The notes below the pieces were generated by a model that saw only the letters and a program-made list of their open reading frames with translations, was not told where the DNA came from and made no database searches. The position numbers and the translations under genes are program-made. A stretch of 59,312 nucleotides of DNA from Scatosoma sp045660265 (GTDB taxonomy: Bacteria; Bacillota; Clostridia; Christensenellales; Borkfalkiaceae): NCBI GenBank assembly GCA_045660265.1, contig JAZRDM010000011.1, forward strand, positions 1-59,312, read 5' to 3'. Positions 41,895 to 50,598 of this stretch are shown here, in pieces (the first letter of the stretch is position 1; every line of letters begins with the position of its first letter).

Positions 41895-42491
41895 ATGGTT
41901 ACAGAAGAAAAATTAACGAGAGTTATGGACTACATCCGAAAATTTTCGGAAGAAAACGGCTATACCCCTTCCGTACGTGAAATTGCAAAAGAGTGTGGCA
42001 TCAAATCCACTGCAACCGTACACAGCTATTTAGAAAAACTTCAAGACAAGGGTTATTTGAACAAAGTGACGAATAAAAAACGTTCGATGACTTTTGGAAA
42101 AAGTTCGGGAGTCAGTATTCCCCTTATCGGTACGGTTACCGCCGGCCAACCCATTTTTGCTTATGAAAACTACGAAGATTATTATACTTTCCCTGTGGGA
42201 GAATTCCGTGGGGAAGATTTATTTATGCTTCGTGTGGAAGGTACATCAATGATTGACGCAGGTATTATGAATGGCGACAAAATCATTGTGCGTCGGCAAA
42301 ACACGGCGGAAAACGGTGAAATTGTCGTTGCTTTAGTAGACGATTCGGCTACTGTTAAGCGGTTCTATCGTAAAAATGGACAAATCATCTTGCACCCCGA
42401 AAACGAATCCTTATCGGATATGATCTTTGCGGACGGTGAAGTTTCCATTCTTGGCAAAGTTGTCGGCTTAATGCGTAATTACCGTTCTTAA
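41895..42491 (+). CDS. lexA: LexA repressor (SOS response)
   Basis: A 198-residue LexA. The N-terminal winged HTH includes GYTPSVREIAKECGIKSTATVHSYLEKL. The self-cleavage site is Ala83-Gly84 (TVTAGQP), with nucleophile Ser118 (EGTSM) and Lys155 (ATVKRF) present. It represses DNA-damage genes until RecA triggers autocleavage. The ATG at 41895 follows GCGAGGT; an upstream ATG at 41862 is inside the -10 box and is rejected. Confidence 0.96.
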   Translation: MVTEEKLTRVMDYIRKFSEENGYTPSVREIAKECGIKSTATVHSYLEKLQDKGYLNKVTNKKRSMTFGKSSGVSIPLIGTVTAGQPIFAYENYEDYYTFPVGEFRGEDLFMLRVEGTSMIDAGIMNGDKIIVRRQNTAENGEIVVALVDDSATVKRFYRKNGQIILHPENESLSDMIFADGEVSILGKVVGLMRNYRS

Positions 42492-42505
42492 TTCAATAAT
42501 CCTAT

Positions 42506-42540
42506 AAAAAATCTCGAAGCGTTTTGCTTCGAGATTTTTT
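42506..42540. terminator. Bidirectional terminator between lexA and rluB
   Basis: AAAAAATCTCGAAGC (42506-42520) pairs with GCTTCGAGATTTTTT (42526-42540). The rluB TAA (42540-42542, minus strand) starts at its edge. Confidence 0.92.
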
Positions 42541-43244
42541 TATAAGCCTTTCAAGTATGCTATTTCCAATTCATTTAACGGACGCATTTCACCGCGATCC
42601 AAGCCTTTGAGCTTTAATTGCCCAATGCTAACACGCTTTAAAAGTTCTACGTTTCTACCAATTGCCTCAAACATCCGTCGAACTTGGCGGTTTCTGCCTT
42701 CGGTTATCGTAACGTGTACTTTCGTATACGCTTTGTTCGTTTCTACGATATGTGCCTTACATTTTTTTGTCAACACGCCGTCAAGCTCAACGCCAGAACG
42801 AATAGGGTTAAGGTCTTTTTCCGTTAAAGTCCCCTCAATCTTCGCCATATATGTTTTGGGGATTTCCGTGGTCGGGTGCGTCAAACGAAAAGCCATATCT
42901 CCGTCGTTGGTCAAAATCAACAATCCTTCCGTTGCATAGTCCAAGCGACCTACGGGGAATATGCGCCCCACACCTTCTGGCAATAAATCCATAACCGTTT
43001 TTCTGCCACGGTCATCGGAAACCGTACAAACTACCCCTTTGGGTTTGTTCATAATATAATATTCCAACTTTGTTTCTTCCATAGAAACAAGTACGTCGTC
43101 CACCATGACCTCATCGCCTTCTTCTACGTTTGCACCAAGCGTGGCAATTTGTCCATTTATCTTTATTCTTCCCGCAGAAATCATCTCATCCGCATGGCGA
43201 CGGCTAGCGATTCCTTTTTCCGCTAAAAATTTGTTAATACGCAT
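42540..43244 (-). CDS. RluB/RsuA-type rRNA pseudouridine synthase
   Basis: A 234-residue enzyme: N-terminal S4 RNA-binding domain (MRINKFLAEKGIASRRHADEMI) and a catalytic domain with the Asp motif VGRLDYATEGLLILTNDGD. The ending GRNRQVRRMFEAIG is diagnostic of the RsuA/RluB/E/F family. It isomerises uridine in ribosomal RNA. The exact site (23S or 16S) cannot be read from sequence. It lies downstream of a dacF-like gene in the same direction. Confidence 0.92.
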   Translation of the reverse strand: MRINKFLAEKGIASRRHADEMISAGRIKINGQIATLGANVEEGDEVMVDDVLVSMEETKLEYYIMNKPKGVVCTVSDDRGRKTVMDLLPEGVGRIFPVGRLDYATEGLLILTNDGDMAFRLTHPTTEIPKTYMAKIEGTLTEKDLNPIRSGVELDGVLTKKCKAHIVETNKAYTKVHVTITEGRNRQVRRMFEAIGRNVELLKRVSIGQLKLKGLDRGEMRPLNELEIAYLKGL

Positions 43245-43276
43245 ATATTCTTGCTTTCTCCGTGGTTTATATTCCT

Positions 43277-44317
43277 TTATAGTTTATATAAATTCCCGCA
43301 AAAAAGCAACCGTTTTGCTATTGATATTTGAATTTGCCCGATAATTTCCCGATCCGAGGTCGAGGTTGACGATAAAAGGCTGATTTCAACGCGATCTCTT
43401 TCAGCTTCCAGTAATGGATAGTAAAAGTCCACACGGGGGCTTGCCATATGTTTTCCCTTGTCGCTATTTATTTCAAAAATATCGGATTTTGAAAGCAATT
43501 TTTCATATGAATATCTTGAAAACGCATCGTCTAATAATTGCGCTGATCGCTCATACATCATAGGCGAATTCAAAACGGAACATACAAGCACCATACCATT
43601 TCGTTCGGCCGCCGTAACCAAACAGCGCCCGGCTTCTTTGGTAAAGCCGGTTTTCACCCCGATTGCGCCAGGATAATCCGTCAACATCTTATTTTTATTT
43701 TTCCAATGCCGCGGTGCATAATACTGCGTAGAAACAATCTCTTTGAACGTCGGATTTTCCAAAGCCTTACAAGTAATTAAGCTCAAATCCCGCGCGGTTG
43801 TATAATGATTTTTACAAGGAAGACCGTGAGGATTGCGAAAGTTTGTATGAATTGCCCCCGAAGATTTGGCGATCTTATTCATTTTTGCCGCAAATTCCCC
43901 TAAACTGCCAGCACAATGCAACGCAAGCGCCGCAGCGCAATCATTACCCGACCGCAGCATTAAGCCATAAAGCAACTCTTGCACCGAATATTCTTCTCCG
44001 CTTTTTAAATAAGCAGACGAACCTTCTATCCCCTCTACTTCGCGTGATATAATAATTTTCTCATTTATATCTTTACATTCCTTTAAAATCGTAAGCGCAG
44101 TGGCTATTTTTGTCGTACTTGCCATCGGCAAGCGCAAATCACCGCAGCTTTCATAAAGGACACGCCGACTTTTTGCTTCCATAACACATTCCGCACGTGA
44201 TAAAGGCTCTTGCACTTCTTTTGCGAAGACCAAAGCGCTAAACGTTGCCTCTTGTGAACAAAGAATTAAAGAAACAAATAGAATTAGCGCAATCCATCTT
44301 GACGTCTTACGCTTCAT
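43277..44317 (-). CDS. dacF: D-alanyl-D-alanine carboxypeptidase (DacF-like)
   Basis: A 346-residue class A low-molecular-weight penicillin-binding protein. It has a signal peptide (MKRKTSRWIALILFVSLILC) and the motifs SxxK at Ser67-Lys70 (MASTTK), SGN (LRSGNDCAAAL) and KTG (GVKTGFTKEAGRC). It trims pentapeptide stems of peptidoglycan outside the membrane. The conserved neighbours ytfJ and scpAB suggest the sporulation-linked DacF. Its start overlaps the ytfJ-like stop by 4 bases. Confidence 0.92.
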   Translation of the reverse strand: MKRKTSRWIALILFVSLILCSQEATFSALVFAKEVQEPLSRAECVMEAKSRRVLYESCGDLRLPMASTTKIATALTILKECKDINEKIIISREVEGIEGSSAYLKSGEEYSVQELLYGLMLRSGNDCAAALALHCAGSLGEFAAKMNKIAKSSGAIHTNFRNPHGLPCKNHYTTARDLSLITCKALENPTFKEIVSTQYYAPRHWKNKNKMLTDYPGAIGVKTGFTKEAGRCLVTAAERNGMVLVCSVLNSPMMYERSAQLLDDAFSRYSYEKLLSKSDIFEINSDKGKHMASPRVDFYYPLLEAERDRVEISLLSSTSTSDREIIGQIQISIAKRLLFCGNLYKL

Positions 44318-44685
44318 TCTTTTGACATCACGTCGCGGAAGATTTCCCCCGCCCTTTCAATTAAATTATCCAACGGCTCGTCCGTGATACGCATAATATG
44401 GCACGATTTTCCGTCGTCTACAAGAAACCCCATAGGCTTCATACTAATTACTGCACCGCTACCGCCTGCAAACGGAAAGGCATCCGTTTCCTTCACTATC
44501 TTTACGTCACCATACTCCCCACCGCCCGAAAGATTTCCAAGCGTGACTTTAGAAAACGGAATAATTTGAAATCCGCTTGCCGTAATGATTGGTCTTCCAA
44601 TAATCGTATTCACGTCAGCTATATTCTCTAATTTTTCCATTGAAGAATCGATTAAACTGTTGATTTTTTGGTTTTTTTCTGCCAT
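44314..44685 (-). CDS. ytfJ: GerW family spore protein (YtfJ)
   Basis: A 123-residue YtfJ/GerW protein: starts MAEKNQKINSLIDSSMEKL, then DVNTIIGRPIITASGFQIIPFSKVTLG and the GGSGAVISMKPMGFLV segment. YtfJ/GerW is required for lysozyme-linked germination or spore coat-related functions in Bacillus. I chose ATG 44685, preceded by AGGGG; a longer frame starts upstream in the preceding gene. It overlaps the DUF2953-like gene by 34 bases and dacF by 4. Confidence 0.88.
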   Translation of the reverse strand: MAEKNQKINSLIDSSMEKLENIADVNTIIGRPIITASGFQIIPFSKVTLGNLSGGGEYGDVKIVKETDAFPFAGGSGAVISMKPMGFLVDDGKSCHIMRITDEPLDNLIERAGEIFRDVMSKE

Positions 44686-45209
44686 AACTTTAATTTCCCC
44701 TTTAAATATTTTAATAATTGTTGCAAAAGCATAAAAATTGTAAAATGTACAACCACTGTGGAAGATATCCGCAATACATCGCCATCTGTCAACCAAAGAT
44801 TTTGTTCAATGTCTTCTTTTTTCCCGCCTTTAAAGGTAAAATACGTACGCACACAAGTATGCGCAAACGCCATTGTAAGCAAATATTCCGCGCCTGTTTC
44901 CGTAGTAAGCACAATGGACTTTAAACGAAAAGTTCGCAAAAAGGAAAATTTCTTACGCTCGCTATTTATTTGTGAATACGGCAATAAAATTGCTCTTTTT
45001 TTTGATATATGCACAGCCAAGCCGCCTTTATACGTGGCTACATAGCCGCCAAGAATGCGGATAAATCCAAACAAATACAAGGAAAAGGCAAACTTCCTAC
45101 GGTTCATATCATAATGTGAGTTTGCTTTTAATGGAATAGGCAAAAAGATTTGCACTACCGTCATTACGGCATTTACAATATTAAACCAGAAAAAAAGCGA
45201 CCTGCCCAT
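44652..45209 (-). CDS. DUF2953 family membrane protein
   Basis: A 185-residue protein with an N-terminal hydrophobic segment (LFFWFNIVNAVMTVVQIFLPIPLKA), a beta-rich middle and a C-terminal hydrophobic helix (VVVHFTIFMLLQQLL). The order, next to ytfJ, fits DUF2953 (B. subtilis YtfI), of unknown function in spore formers. The ATG at 45209 lies inside a terminator-like hairpin (45193-45235), which makes the start uncertain; M at 45164 is an alternative. Confidence 0.7.
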   Translation of the reverse strand: MGRSLFFWFNIVNAVMTVVQIFLPIPLKANSHYDMNRRKFAFSLYLFGFIRILGGYVATYKGGLAVHISKKRAILLPYSQINSERKKFSFLRTFRLKSIVLTTETGAEYLLTMAFAHTCVRTYFTFKGGKKEDIEQNLWLTDGDVLRISSTVVVHFTIFMLLQQLLKYLKGKLKLWQKKTKKSTV

Positions 45210-45235
45210 ATTAAAAATATGCGCAAATCGCTTTT
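45193..45235 (-). terminator. Terminator-like hairpin after scpB containing the DUF2953 start codon
   Basis: Minus strand: AAAAGCGA..TGC..CATATT pairs with AATATG..GCA..TCGCTTTT, followed by a T run. The ATG at 45209-45207 lies in the stem. Confidence 0.65.
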
Positions 45236-45253
45236 ATTTTATGTATTTAACAC

Positions 45254-45931
45254 TTATTCTTCGTCAAACTCTTGGTCTTGCTCAAACTGCGCATCCGCAC
45301 TGCTCACAAGTTCTTCGTCGGCATTAGGGTCATAGACGTCTTTTTCGTAGAGATAGGTACTGCTAATTTCTTCAATCGTGCCCAAATCTGCAATTTTCTT
45401 CATTAAATCGTCGTAATCAGGTAACTCCGCAAGCGATTTAAGCTTAAAACGTCTTAAAAAGTTATCCGTCGTTTCATAGAGCATAGGTCTACCAGGCGCA
45501 TCTTTTCTGCCGCAAGGCGCAATCATTTCCAAACTCAAAAGCGTACTAATTGCATAATCACTGTTCGTTTGACGAATTGCCTCGATTTCACTACGCGTAA
45601 TCGGTTGTTTATACGCCACAATAGCCGCACATTCCAAAATTGTTTTTGTGAATTCCTTTTCACGCAAAGGCATAATAGCAGCCGCAACAGGCTCCTTATA
45701 ATCGGGATTCGTTGCAAATTGAAGTTTATGGTTAAAATGCAATAAACGAATACCGCAAGAACCCGTATATTTCCTTTCCAGGTCACGGATTGCCCCGTCT
45801 ACTTCACGTTTAGTGATATCCAACTTTTCTCTAATAAGGTCGATGGGAACGGCATCCCCTGCGGCAAATAAAATGGCCTCAATTATATTCGTCAATTTCT
45901 CCAATTTCTTCATCCTCTCTTCGATTTGCAT
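45254..45931 (-). CDS. scpB: Segregation and condensation protein B
   Basis: A ~225-residue ScpB with two winged-helix domains (IIEAILFAAGDAVPIDLIREKL; IVAYKQPITRSEIEAIR) and an acidic tail (DAQFEQDQEFDEE). It joins SMC and ScpA in chromosome condensation. The gene overlaps scpA by 53 bases; a second possible start (45913) has an AGAGG abutting the ATG, so the start is not settled. Confidence 0.9.
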   Translation of the reverse strand: MQIEERMKKLEKLTNIIEAILFAAGDAVPIDLIREKLDITKREVDGAIRDLERKYTGSCGIRLLHFNHKLQFATNPDYKEPVAAAIMPLREKEFTKTILECAAIVAYKQPITRSEIEAIRQTNSDYAISTLLSLEMIAPCGRKDAPGRPMLYETTDNFLRRFKLKSLAELPDYDDLMKKIADLGTIEEISSTYLYEKDVYDPNADEELVSSADAQFEQDQEFDEE

Positions 45932-46718
45932 TTTTCTTAATCGTTATCGTAGAAAAAAGCTCTTCCTGCTCCACCACGATGAATTGATGCTTTAATAATT
46001 CTAACAATGCTTGAAAAGTCGTTACAATTTCAGGCGTGCTGGTATCTTCTTCAAATAATTCTTCAAACTGTAACGCGTCCTTCGACGAAACCTTTTCACG
46101 GATATGCTTAATTTTATCTCGAACGGTAAAAATATCTTTGGGGATTTCACGCGGCGGCACGGCGGCACGCTTGTTATTTTCCACACGAATCAACATTTTT
46201 TCGAGTGCGTCTACAAGCCCGTCTAAATCCAAATCCTTATATTGCACTTTAAAACCAGAAAACTCTTTGTCCGGTGCTTTAAAGAAGTAGCCAACGGTTT
46301 CACGTTCCTTCAATTTTTCCTCTTCCTCTTTAATCATAAACTTAAGTTTTTGATTATACTCTTCAAGCGCGGTAATCAACGAACTTTCGGGATCTTCGTC
46401 GTCGTTTGCATAATAATCCTCGAAATCATCGATAGGCGGCACCAAACGACGCGCCTTAATTTCAATAATCGTCGCCGCAATATTAAGATATTCGCTCGCT
46501 TTTTCCAAATCCAAATAAGGAAGACCTTTCATATAAGCAAGGAACTGGTCGGTAACGTGTGAAACAAACACGTCTTTAATTTCAATTTCTTCCTGTTTAA
46601 TAAGGTGCAACAACAAATCCAATGGACCTTCAAAATTATCAAGCACCGTAGTATAATCAACTTCCGTTTCAAAATTTCGGACGTTCGCAAGTGTGAGTTT
46701 TGTTTTTTCCTTATCCAT
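45879..46718 (-). CDS. scpA: Segregation and condensation protein A (kleisin)
   Basis: A 279-residue kleisin: starts with the SMC-binding VLDNFEGPLDLLLHLIKQEEIEIKDV and continues through YLNIAATIIEIKARRLVP, ending with the C-terminal winged-helix segment TFQALLELLKHQFIVVEQEELF. It bridges the SMC heads with ScpB. GAGGA ribosome binding site. It lies directly upstream of scpB in one transcript. Confidence 0.93.
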   Translation of the reverse strand: MDKEKTKLTLANVRNFETEVDYTTVLDNFEGPLDLLLHLIKQEEIEIKDVFVSHVTDQFLAYMKGLPYLDLEKASEYLNIAATIIEIKARRLVPPIDDFEDYYANDDEDPESSLITALEEYNQKLKFMIKEEEEKLKERETVGYFFKAPDKEFSGFKVQYKDLDLDGLVDALEKMLIRVENNKRAAVPPREIPKDIFTVRDKIKHIREKVSSKDALQFEELFEEDTSTPEIVTTFQALLELLKHQFIVVEQEELFSTITIKKNANRREDEEIGEIDEYN

Positions 46719-46751
46719 TCTTAATCCTCGTAATCTTTTCTCGATAAGATT

Positions 46752-48080
46752 TTACTTATTTAATCTCTCCGGCACAACGTCATTACGTACCAAATCCTCA
46801 TAAGTTTGCGGACGAACGATATATTCGGCTTGCCCGTCTTTCACCAAAACGCAAGGCGGGATTTTATTTCGGTTATAATTCATCGCCATAGAATAATTGT
46901 AAGCCCCCGTTGAAAGAACCGCCAAAATATCCCCTGGTTTTGCATCAGGTAATTCTACGTTGACCGCAATAATATCCCCACTTTCGCAGCATTTACCTGC
47001 GATGGATACAATTTCCGTCGCCTCTTCAGCCGCCCTATTTGCTAACATCGGCGTATATTTCGATTGATACAATGCATATCTAGGATTTTCAAACATACCG
47101 CCGTCTATCGCAACATACTTCTTTATGCCGGGTATATCTTTAATTGCACCAACCGTGTATAAAGTGATACCAGCTTCCGCGATGATAGAGCGACCAGGCT
47201 CTAATAAGAGATATGGTAAGTCCATTCCGTATTGTGCGGACTTACACTCTACTGCTTGCACAAGCGCTTCTACGTATTCAGCATAGCCCTGCGGCGCAAG
47301 TTTTTTGTCTTCGTCGGTATACCAAACGCCGAAACCACCACCAAGATTTAAGGTTTTTAATTCAAACCCATATTGCTTACGCATTTCTGCGGCAAAATCC
47401 ATACATTTTTCCGCTGCTAATACAAATGATTGCTTTTCAAAAATTTGGGAGCCAATGTGACAATGATACCCTTGCAAGCAAACGTTTTGTTTCTTCATCG
47501 CGTACACGGTTATCCTTGCCGCTTCCCCGTTGTGTATAGAAAAACCAAATTTACTATCCGTTGTTGCCGTTTGCACATATGCGTGCGTATGCGCTTCAAT
47601 GCCAGGATTGATACGCAATAAAATGGGTTGACAAACGCCACGTTTTTTTGCTTCCGCGTCTATCTTATCAATTTCGGAATACGCGTCGGCAACGATAAGC
47701 CCTACGCCTGCGTCCAACGCCTCACCAATTTCATAATCCAATTTATTATTGCCGTGCATACAAATATGATTTGCGGGGAAATTTGCCTGCAAAGCCGTAA
47801 AAAGCTCTCCGCCCGACACAACGTCGATACCGATACTTTCTTGATCTGCAATACGATAAATTGCCTTACAAGAAAATGCTTTTGAAGCGTACAATACCCC
47901 GCTTTCACCAGGATATTTATCTTTGAGTGTATCACGGAAAACGCACATCATTTGACGAATATGCGCCTCATCAAAGACGTAAAGCGGTGTTCCAAAGTTT
48001 TGAGCAAGCTCAACGCAATCCGCCCCACCGATTTCCAGATGCCCTTTTTGATTAATTTTTAAACTTTTTCTTTCGTTCAT
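46752..48080 (-). CDS. lysA: Diaminopimelate decarboxylase
   Basis: A 442-residue fold III PLP enzyme. The PLP-binding Lys is in YASKAFSCKAIYR, and other motifs are GYHCHIGSQIF, LNLGGGFG and LEPGRSIIAEAG. It makes L-lysine from meso-DAP. I chose ATG 48080 with AGGTG upstream; the frame is open further but is poorly supported. It is separate from other lysine genes and has its own promoter. Confidence 0.93.
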   Translation of the reverse strand: MNERKSLKINQKGHLEIGGADCVELAQNFGTPLYVFDEAHIRQMMCVFRDTLKDKYPGESGVLYASKAFSCKAIYRIADQESIGIDVVSGGELFTALQANFPANHICMHGNNKLDYEIGEALDAGVGLIVADAYSEIDKIDAEAKKRGVCQPILLRINPGIEAHTHAYVQTATTDSKFGFSIHNGEAARITVYAMKKQNVCLQGYHCHIGSQIFEKQSFVLAAEKCMDFAAEMRKQYGFELKTLNLGGGFGVWYTDEDKKLAPQGYAEYVEALVQAVECKSAQYGMDLPYLLLEPGRSIIAEAGITLYTVGAIKDIPGIKKYVAIDGGMFENPRYALYQSKYTPMLANRAAEEATEIVSIAGKCCESGDIIAVNVELPDAKPGDILAVLSTGAYNYSMAMNYNRNKIPPCVLVKDGQAEYIVRPQTYEDLVRNDVVPERLNK

Positions 48081-48108
48081 ATTCGCACCTATAAAACCAT
48101 ATGCATTT

Positions 48109-48137
48109 ATTTTAACAAATTTTAAGGAAAAATGCAA
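48109..48137 (-). promoter_or_regulatory. Promoter of lysA
   Basis: Minus strand: TTGCAT (48137-48132), a 17-base spacer and TAAAAT (48114-48109). Confidence 0.6.
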
Positions 48138-48155
48138 CGCCTCAAATGACGTTTT

Positions 48156-48204
48156 ATAAAAAAAATCCATCTTTATAAAGTAAATCTTTATAAAAACGGA
48201 TTTA
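48156..48204 (-). terminator. Terminator after the second D,D-carboxypeptidase gene
   Basis: Minus strand: AAATCCG pairs with GGATTT around TATAAAG/CTTTATA, followed by TTTTTTTT. Confidence 0.8.
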
Positions 48205-48233
48205 AACTTTGTTATCTTGCTAAAATTTGTCGT

Positions 48234-49439
48234 TTAATTACGGAAATTCCACGCACGCGCCACCTCGCGCAATCTATCAAAAAAGCTTGCTTTGTTCACG
48301 TCTTCGGCGGTAAGAAGCGCCACCCTATCCATTTCAATTCCATCCTTATAGACAACCAATTCGCCTACCTGCGAACCTTTGGGCAACGGGGCTCTTGGCT
48401 TTATAAGCTCTATCGTGGTAGAAACCTCCGCTTTTTCCCCGCGCTTTGTCAGCACTTGAACAGTTTTCTCGGGATAAATCGCAACGGATTTTGATTTTCC
48501 TGCTTCAATTTTTGCTTGTTGTTCAAGAATTTGACCCGCTTCAAAAATAGGCGTAGAAGAATAATTTGCAAAAGCGTAATTAAACATTGTACTTACGTCT
48601 TCAAATCGATTTTTACTTGTTTCCTCACCAATAACCACAGAAATTACTCGCATTTCTTTGCGCTTTGCCGTCGCAGCCAAACAAAATCCGGCTTCGTTCG
48701 TAAACCCCGTTTTTCCCCCATCGCAGCCATCGTAAAAACGTACAAGTTTGTTTGTGTTGGTTATTTCGGTGTATCTGCCCTTAGGGTGCTGGAATTTATC
48801 CATCCAAACCTTGCCATATTCATAATATTCTTGATGTTTCAACAATTCTTTCAACATAATCGCCACGTCTTTTGCGCAAGAATATTGCGGGTCTTTAGGT
48901 AATCCAGTACAATTTGCAAAAAGCGTATTGTTTGCACCAAGCTGCTTCGCCTTTTCATTCATTTTAGAAACAAATATATCTTCATTCCCAGCAATCTGTT
49001 CCGCCAACGCAACACAGCTATCATTAGCGGAACAAACAATAATACTTTTTATAAGTTCGTTTACTGGATATTTCGCATTCGCCTCTAAAAAAACCTGCGA
49101 ACCACCCATCGACGCCGCGCGTTCACTAACGCAAATCTCTTCCTCTAAACTTATTTCCCCCGCATCCATCGCATCAAATACTAAAATTAGCGTCATAATT
49201 TTGCACATACTTGCAATCGGCAAATGCGCTTCTTCATTTAACGTATACATCGGCGTTTGCGTAGCAAAATCCATCAAATACGCCGACTTTGCATATACTT
49301 TAAGCTCTTCATTAGAGGTTTTTGATATACTTTCAATGGAAAATTGCGCATTCACTGCCTTATTTGTTGAAATACTGCTCACCATAAGGCCCGAAAATAA
49401 TAGACCACCCATTAAAATAGAAATCATCGTTTTTTTCAT
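48234..49439 (-). CDS. D-alanyl-D-alanine carboxypeptidase (PBP5 family)
   Basis: A 401-residue PBP5-like protein with a signal peptide (MKKTMISILMGGLLFSGLMV), SxxK at Ser77-Lys80 (IASMCK), SxN in SANDSCVAL and KTG in DGGKTGFTNEAGFC. A C-terminal beta domain (VLTKRGEKAEVSTTIEL) and a final amphipathic segment (FFDRLREVARAWNF) fit membrane attachment. It lies just downstream of spoIVB, with a palindrome between them, and is a second carboxypeptidase beside dacF. Sporulation or vegetative role is not resolved. Confidence 0.92.
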   Translation of the reverse strand: MKKTMISILMGGLLFSGLMVSSISTNKAVNAQFSIESISKTSNEELKVYAKSAYLMDFATQTPMYTLNEEAHLPIASMCKIMTLILVFDAMDAGEISLEEEICVSERAASMGGSQVFLEANAKYPVNELIKSIIVCSANDSCVALAEQIAGNEDIFVSKMNEKAKQLGANNTLFANCTGLPKDPQYSCAKDVAIMLKELLKHQEYYEYGKVWMDKFQHPKGRYTEITNTNKLVRFYDGCDGGKTGFTNEAGFCLAATAKRKEMRVISVVIGEETSKNRFEDVSTMFNYAFANYSSTPIFEAGQILEQQAKIEAGKSKSVAIYPEKTVQVLTKRGEKAEVSTTIELIKPRAPLPKGSQVGELVVYKDGIEMDRVALLTAEDVNKASFFDRLREVARAWNFRN

Positions 49440-49474
49440 TTTTCATCTCCCTTTTGCCTGACATCTACCACAAC

Positions 49475-49507
49475 CTATGCCAGACATAATAATTATGCTT
49501 GACATAG
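49475..49507. repeat. 33-bp imperfect palindrome between spoIVB and the carboxypeptidase gene
   Basis: Left arm CTATGCCAGACATAAT and right arm ATTATGCTTGACATAG match at 13 of 16 pairs around one base. On the minus strand no T tract follows, so it is not a classic terminator. Confidence 0.7.
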
Positions 49508-49509
49508 TT

Positions 49510-50520
49510 TTATTCCGCCTGCAACATCGTTTCAATGTCAATTCCATAGCCACGTGTTGGGTCATTTAAAAATACGTGCGTAACCGCCCCGACAAGCTTA
49601 TCCTCTTGAATAATCGGACTTCCACTCATCCCCTGCACAATTCCACCCGTTTCAGAAATCAACCCCTCGTCCGTGATTTTAATCACATAATTCTTGTTTT
49701 CTTTATTCTTTTTATCCACTTTCACAATTTCAATTTCATATTTTTGGGGACATACGCCATTTACCGTTGAATAAATATATGCGTTTCCTGGTTTCACTTC
49801 CATAGAGCTTGCCACAGCAGTTTCTAAACTCTTTTCATCAAATCCCTGGTTTATTTCCCCAAAAATCCCACAATTGCATAGTTTTTTTGCTTCACCAAAA
49901 AGTTTATCACTCAAAAACATTCCGTGTAACTCACCAGCTCTACCGCGCACACCCTTATTCACGCTAACTATGGAACAAGCATAAACCTTTCCGTTGCTAA
50001 TACGCATTTCTTCTCTATTTTCATTGTTTACCGCGTGACCTAACGCACCAAAACGCCCGTTTTTGGGGTCAATATACGTTATTGTTCCAATCCCTGACAC
50101 ACAATCCCGCACCAAAACCCCTATTTTATGCTTTTGAGCAACCCTATCTTTTACGGAACATACTTTTAAGGACACACTTTCGCCCTTTCTATTGATTTCC
50201 AAATTCAGCTCTTGTCCCTTACTTTTTTCGACAATTTCGTTTAATTTTTCAACGCTACCAACCAAAACTCCGTTTATTTTGCTAATATAATCCCCAGCCC
50301 GAAGCCCAGATTTTGCCGCAGGCGATTCCATTCCGCCATCCGTGACAACCTCACAAAGCCCAATTACTTGAACTCGACCCGTTTTTAAAGTAAACCCAGC
50401 TGATTGACCGCCAATATAAACAATTTTTTCACTTGCCGCGGCCGTTACAGCATTATTGCTTCCATATATAAATGCGAAGGACAGCAACGTCCCTAAAATA
50501 AAAACACCTGACTTGCGCAC
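49510..50520 (-). CDS. spoIVB: SpoIVB serine peptidase (sigma-K checkpoint)
   Basis: A 336-residue SpoIVB: N-terminal membrane anchor, PDZ domain (about 48-125; AAKSGLRAGDYISKINGVLVG) and a trypsin-like domain. The catalytic triad is visible: His162 (FGALGHAV), Asp284 (KITDEGLISE) and Ser299 (GIVQGMSGSP). In Bacillus the protease is made in the forespore and cleaves SpoIVFA, releasing pro-sigma-K processing. The start is GTG 50520 with GGAGG upstream; start and ribosome binding site lie in a hairpin. It sits beside recN as in other spore formers, but spo0A is not adjacent. Confidence 0.95.
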   Translation of the reverse strand: MRKSGVFILGTLLSFAFIYGSNNAVTAAASEKIVYIGGQSAGFTLKTGRVQVIGLCEVVTDGGMESPAAKSGLRAGDYISKINGVLVGSVEKLNEIVEKSKGQELNLEINRKGESVSLKVCSVKDRVAQKHKIGVLVRDCVSGIGTITYIDPKNGRFGALGHAVNNENREEMRISNGKVYACSIVSVNKGVRGRAGELHGMFLSDKLFGEAKKLCNCGIFGEINQGFDEKSLETAVASSMEVKPGNAYIYSTVNGVCPQKYEIEIVKVDKKNKENKNYVIKITDEGLISETGGIVQGMSGSPIIQEDKLVGAVTHVFLNDPTRGYGIDIETMLQAE

Positions 50521-50552
50521 AATTTCCTCCGTTTGAAGATAATGTGCGTAAG
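50512..50552 (-). promoter_or_regulatory. Hairpin enclosing the spoIVB start codon and ribosome binding site
   Basis: Minus-strand RNA: CTTACGCACA (50552-50543) can pair with TGTGCGCAAG (50521-50512), nine of ten pairs, plus G-U and G-C extension. The GTG start is in the 3' arm and the GGAGG in the 21-base loop. Confidence 0.55.
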
Positions 50553-50598
50553 CCAGGCTATTTCTATTCTATTTTTTATAAAAATGGTATAAATTTAC

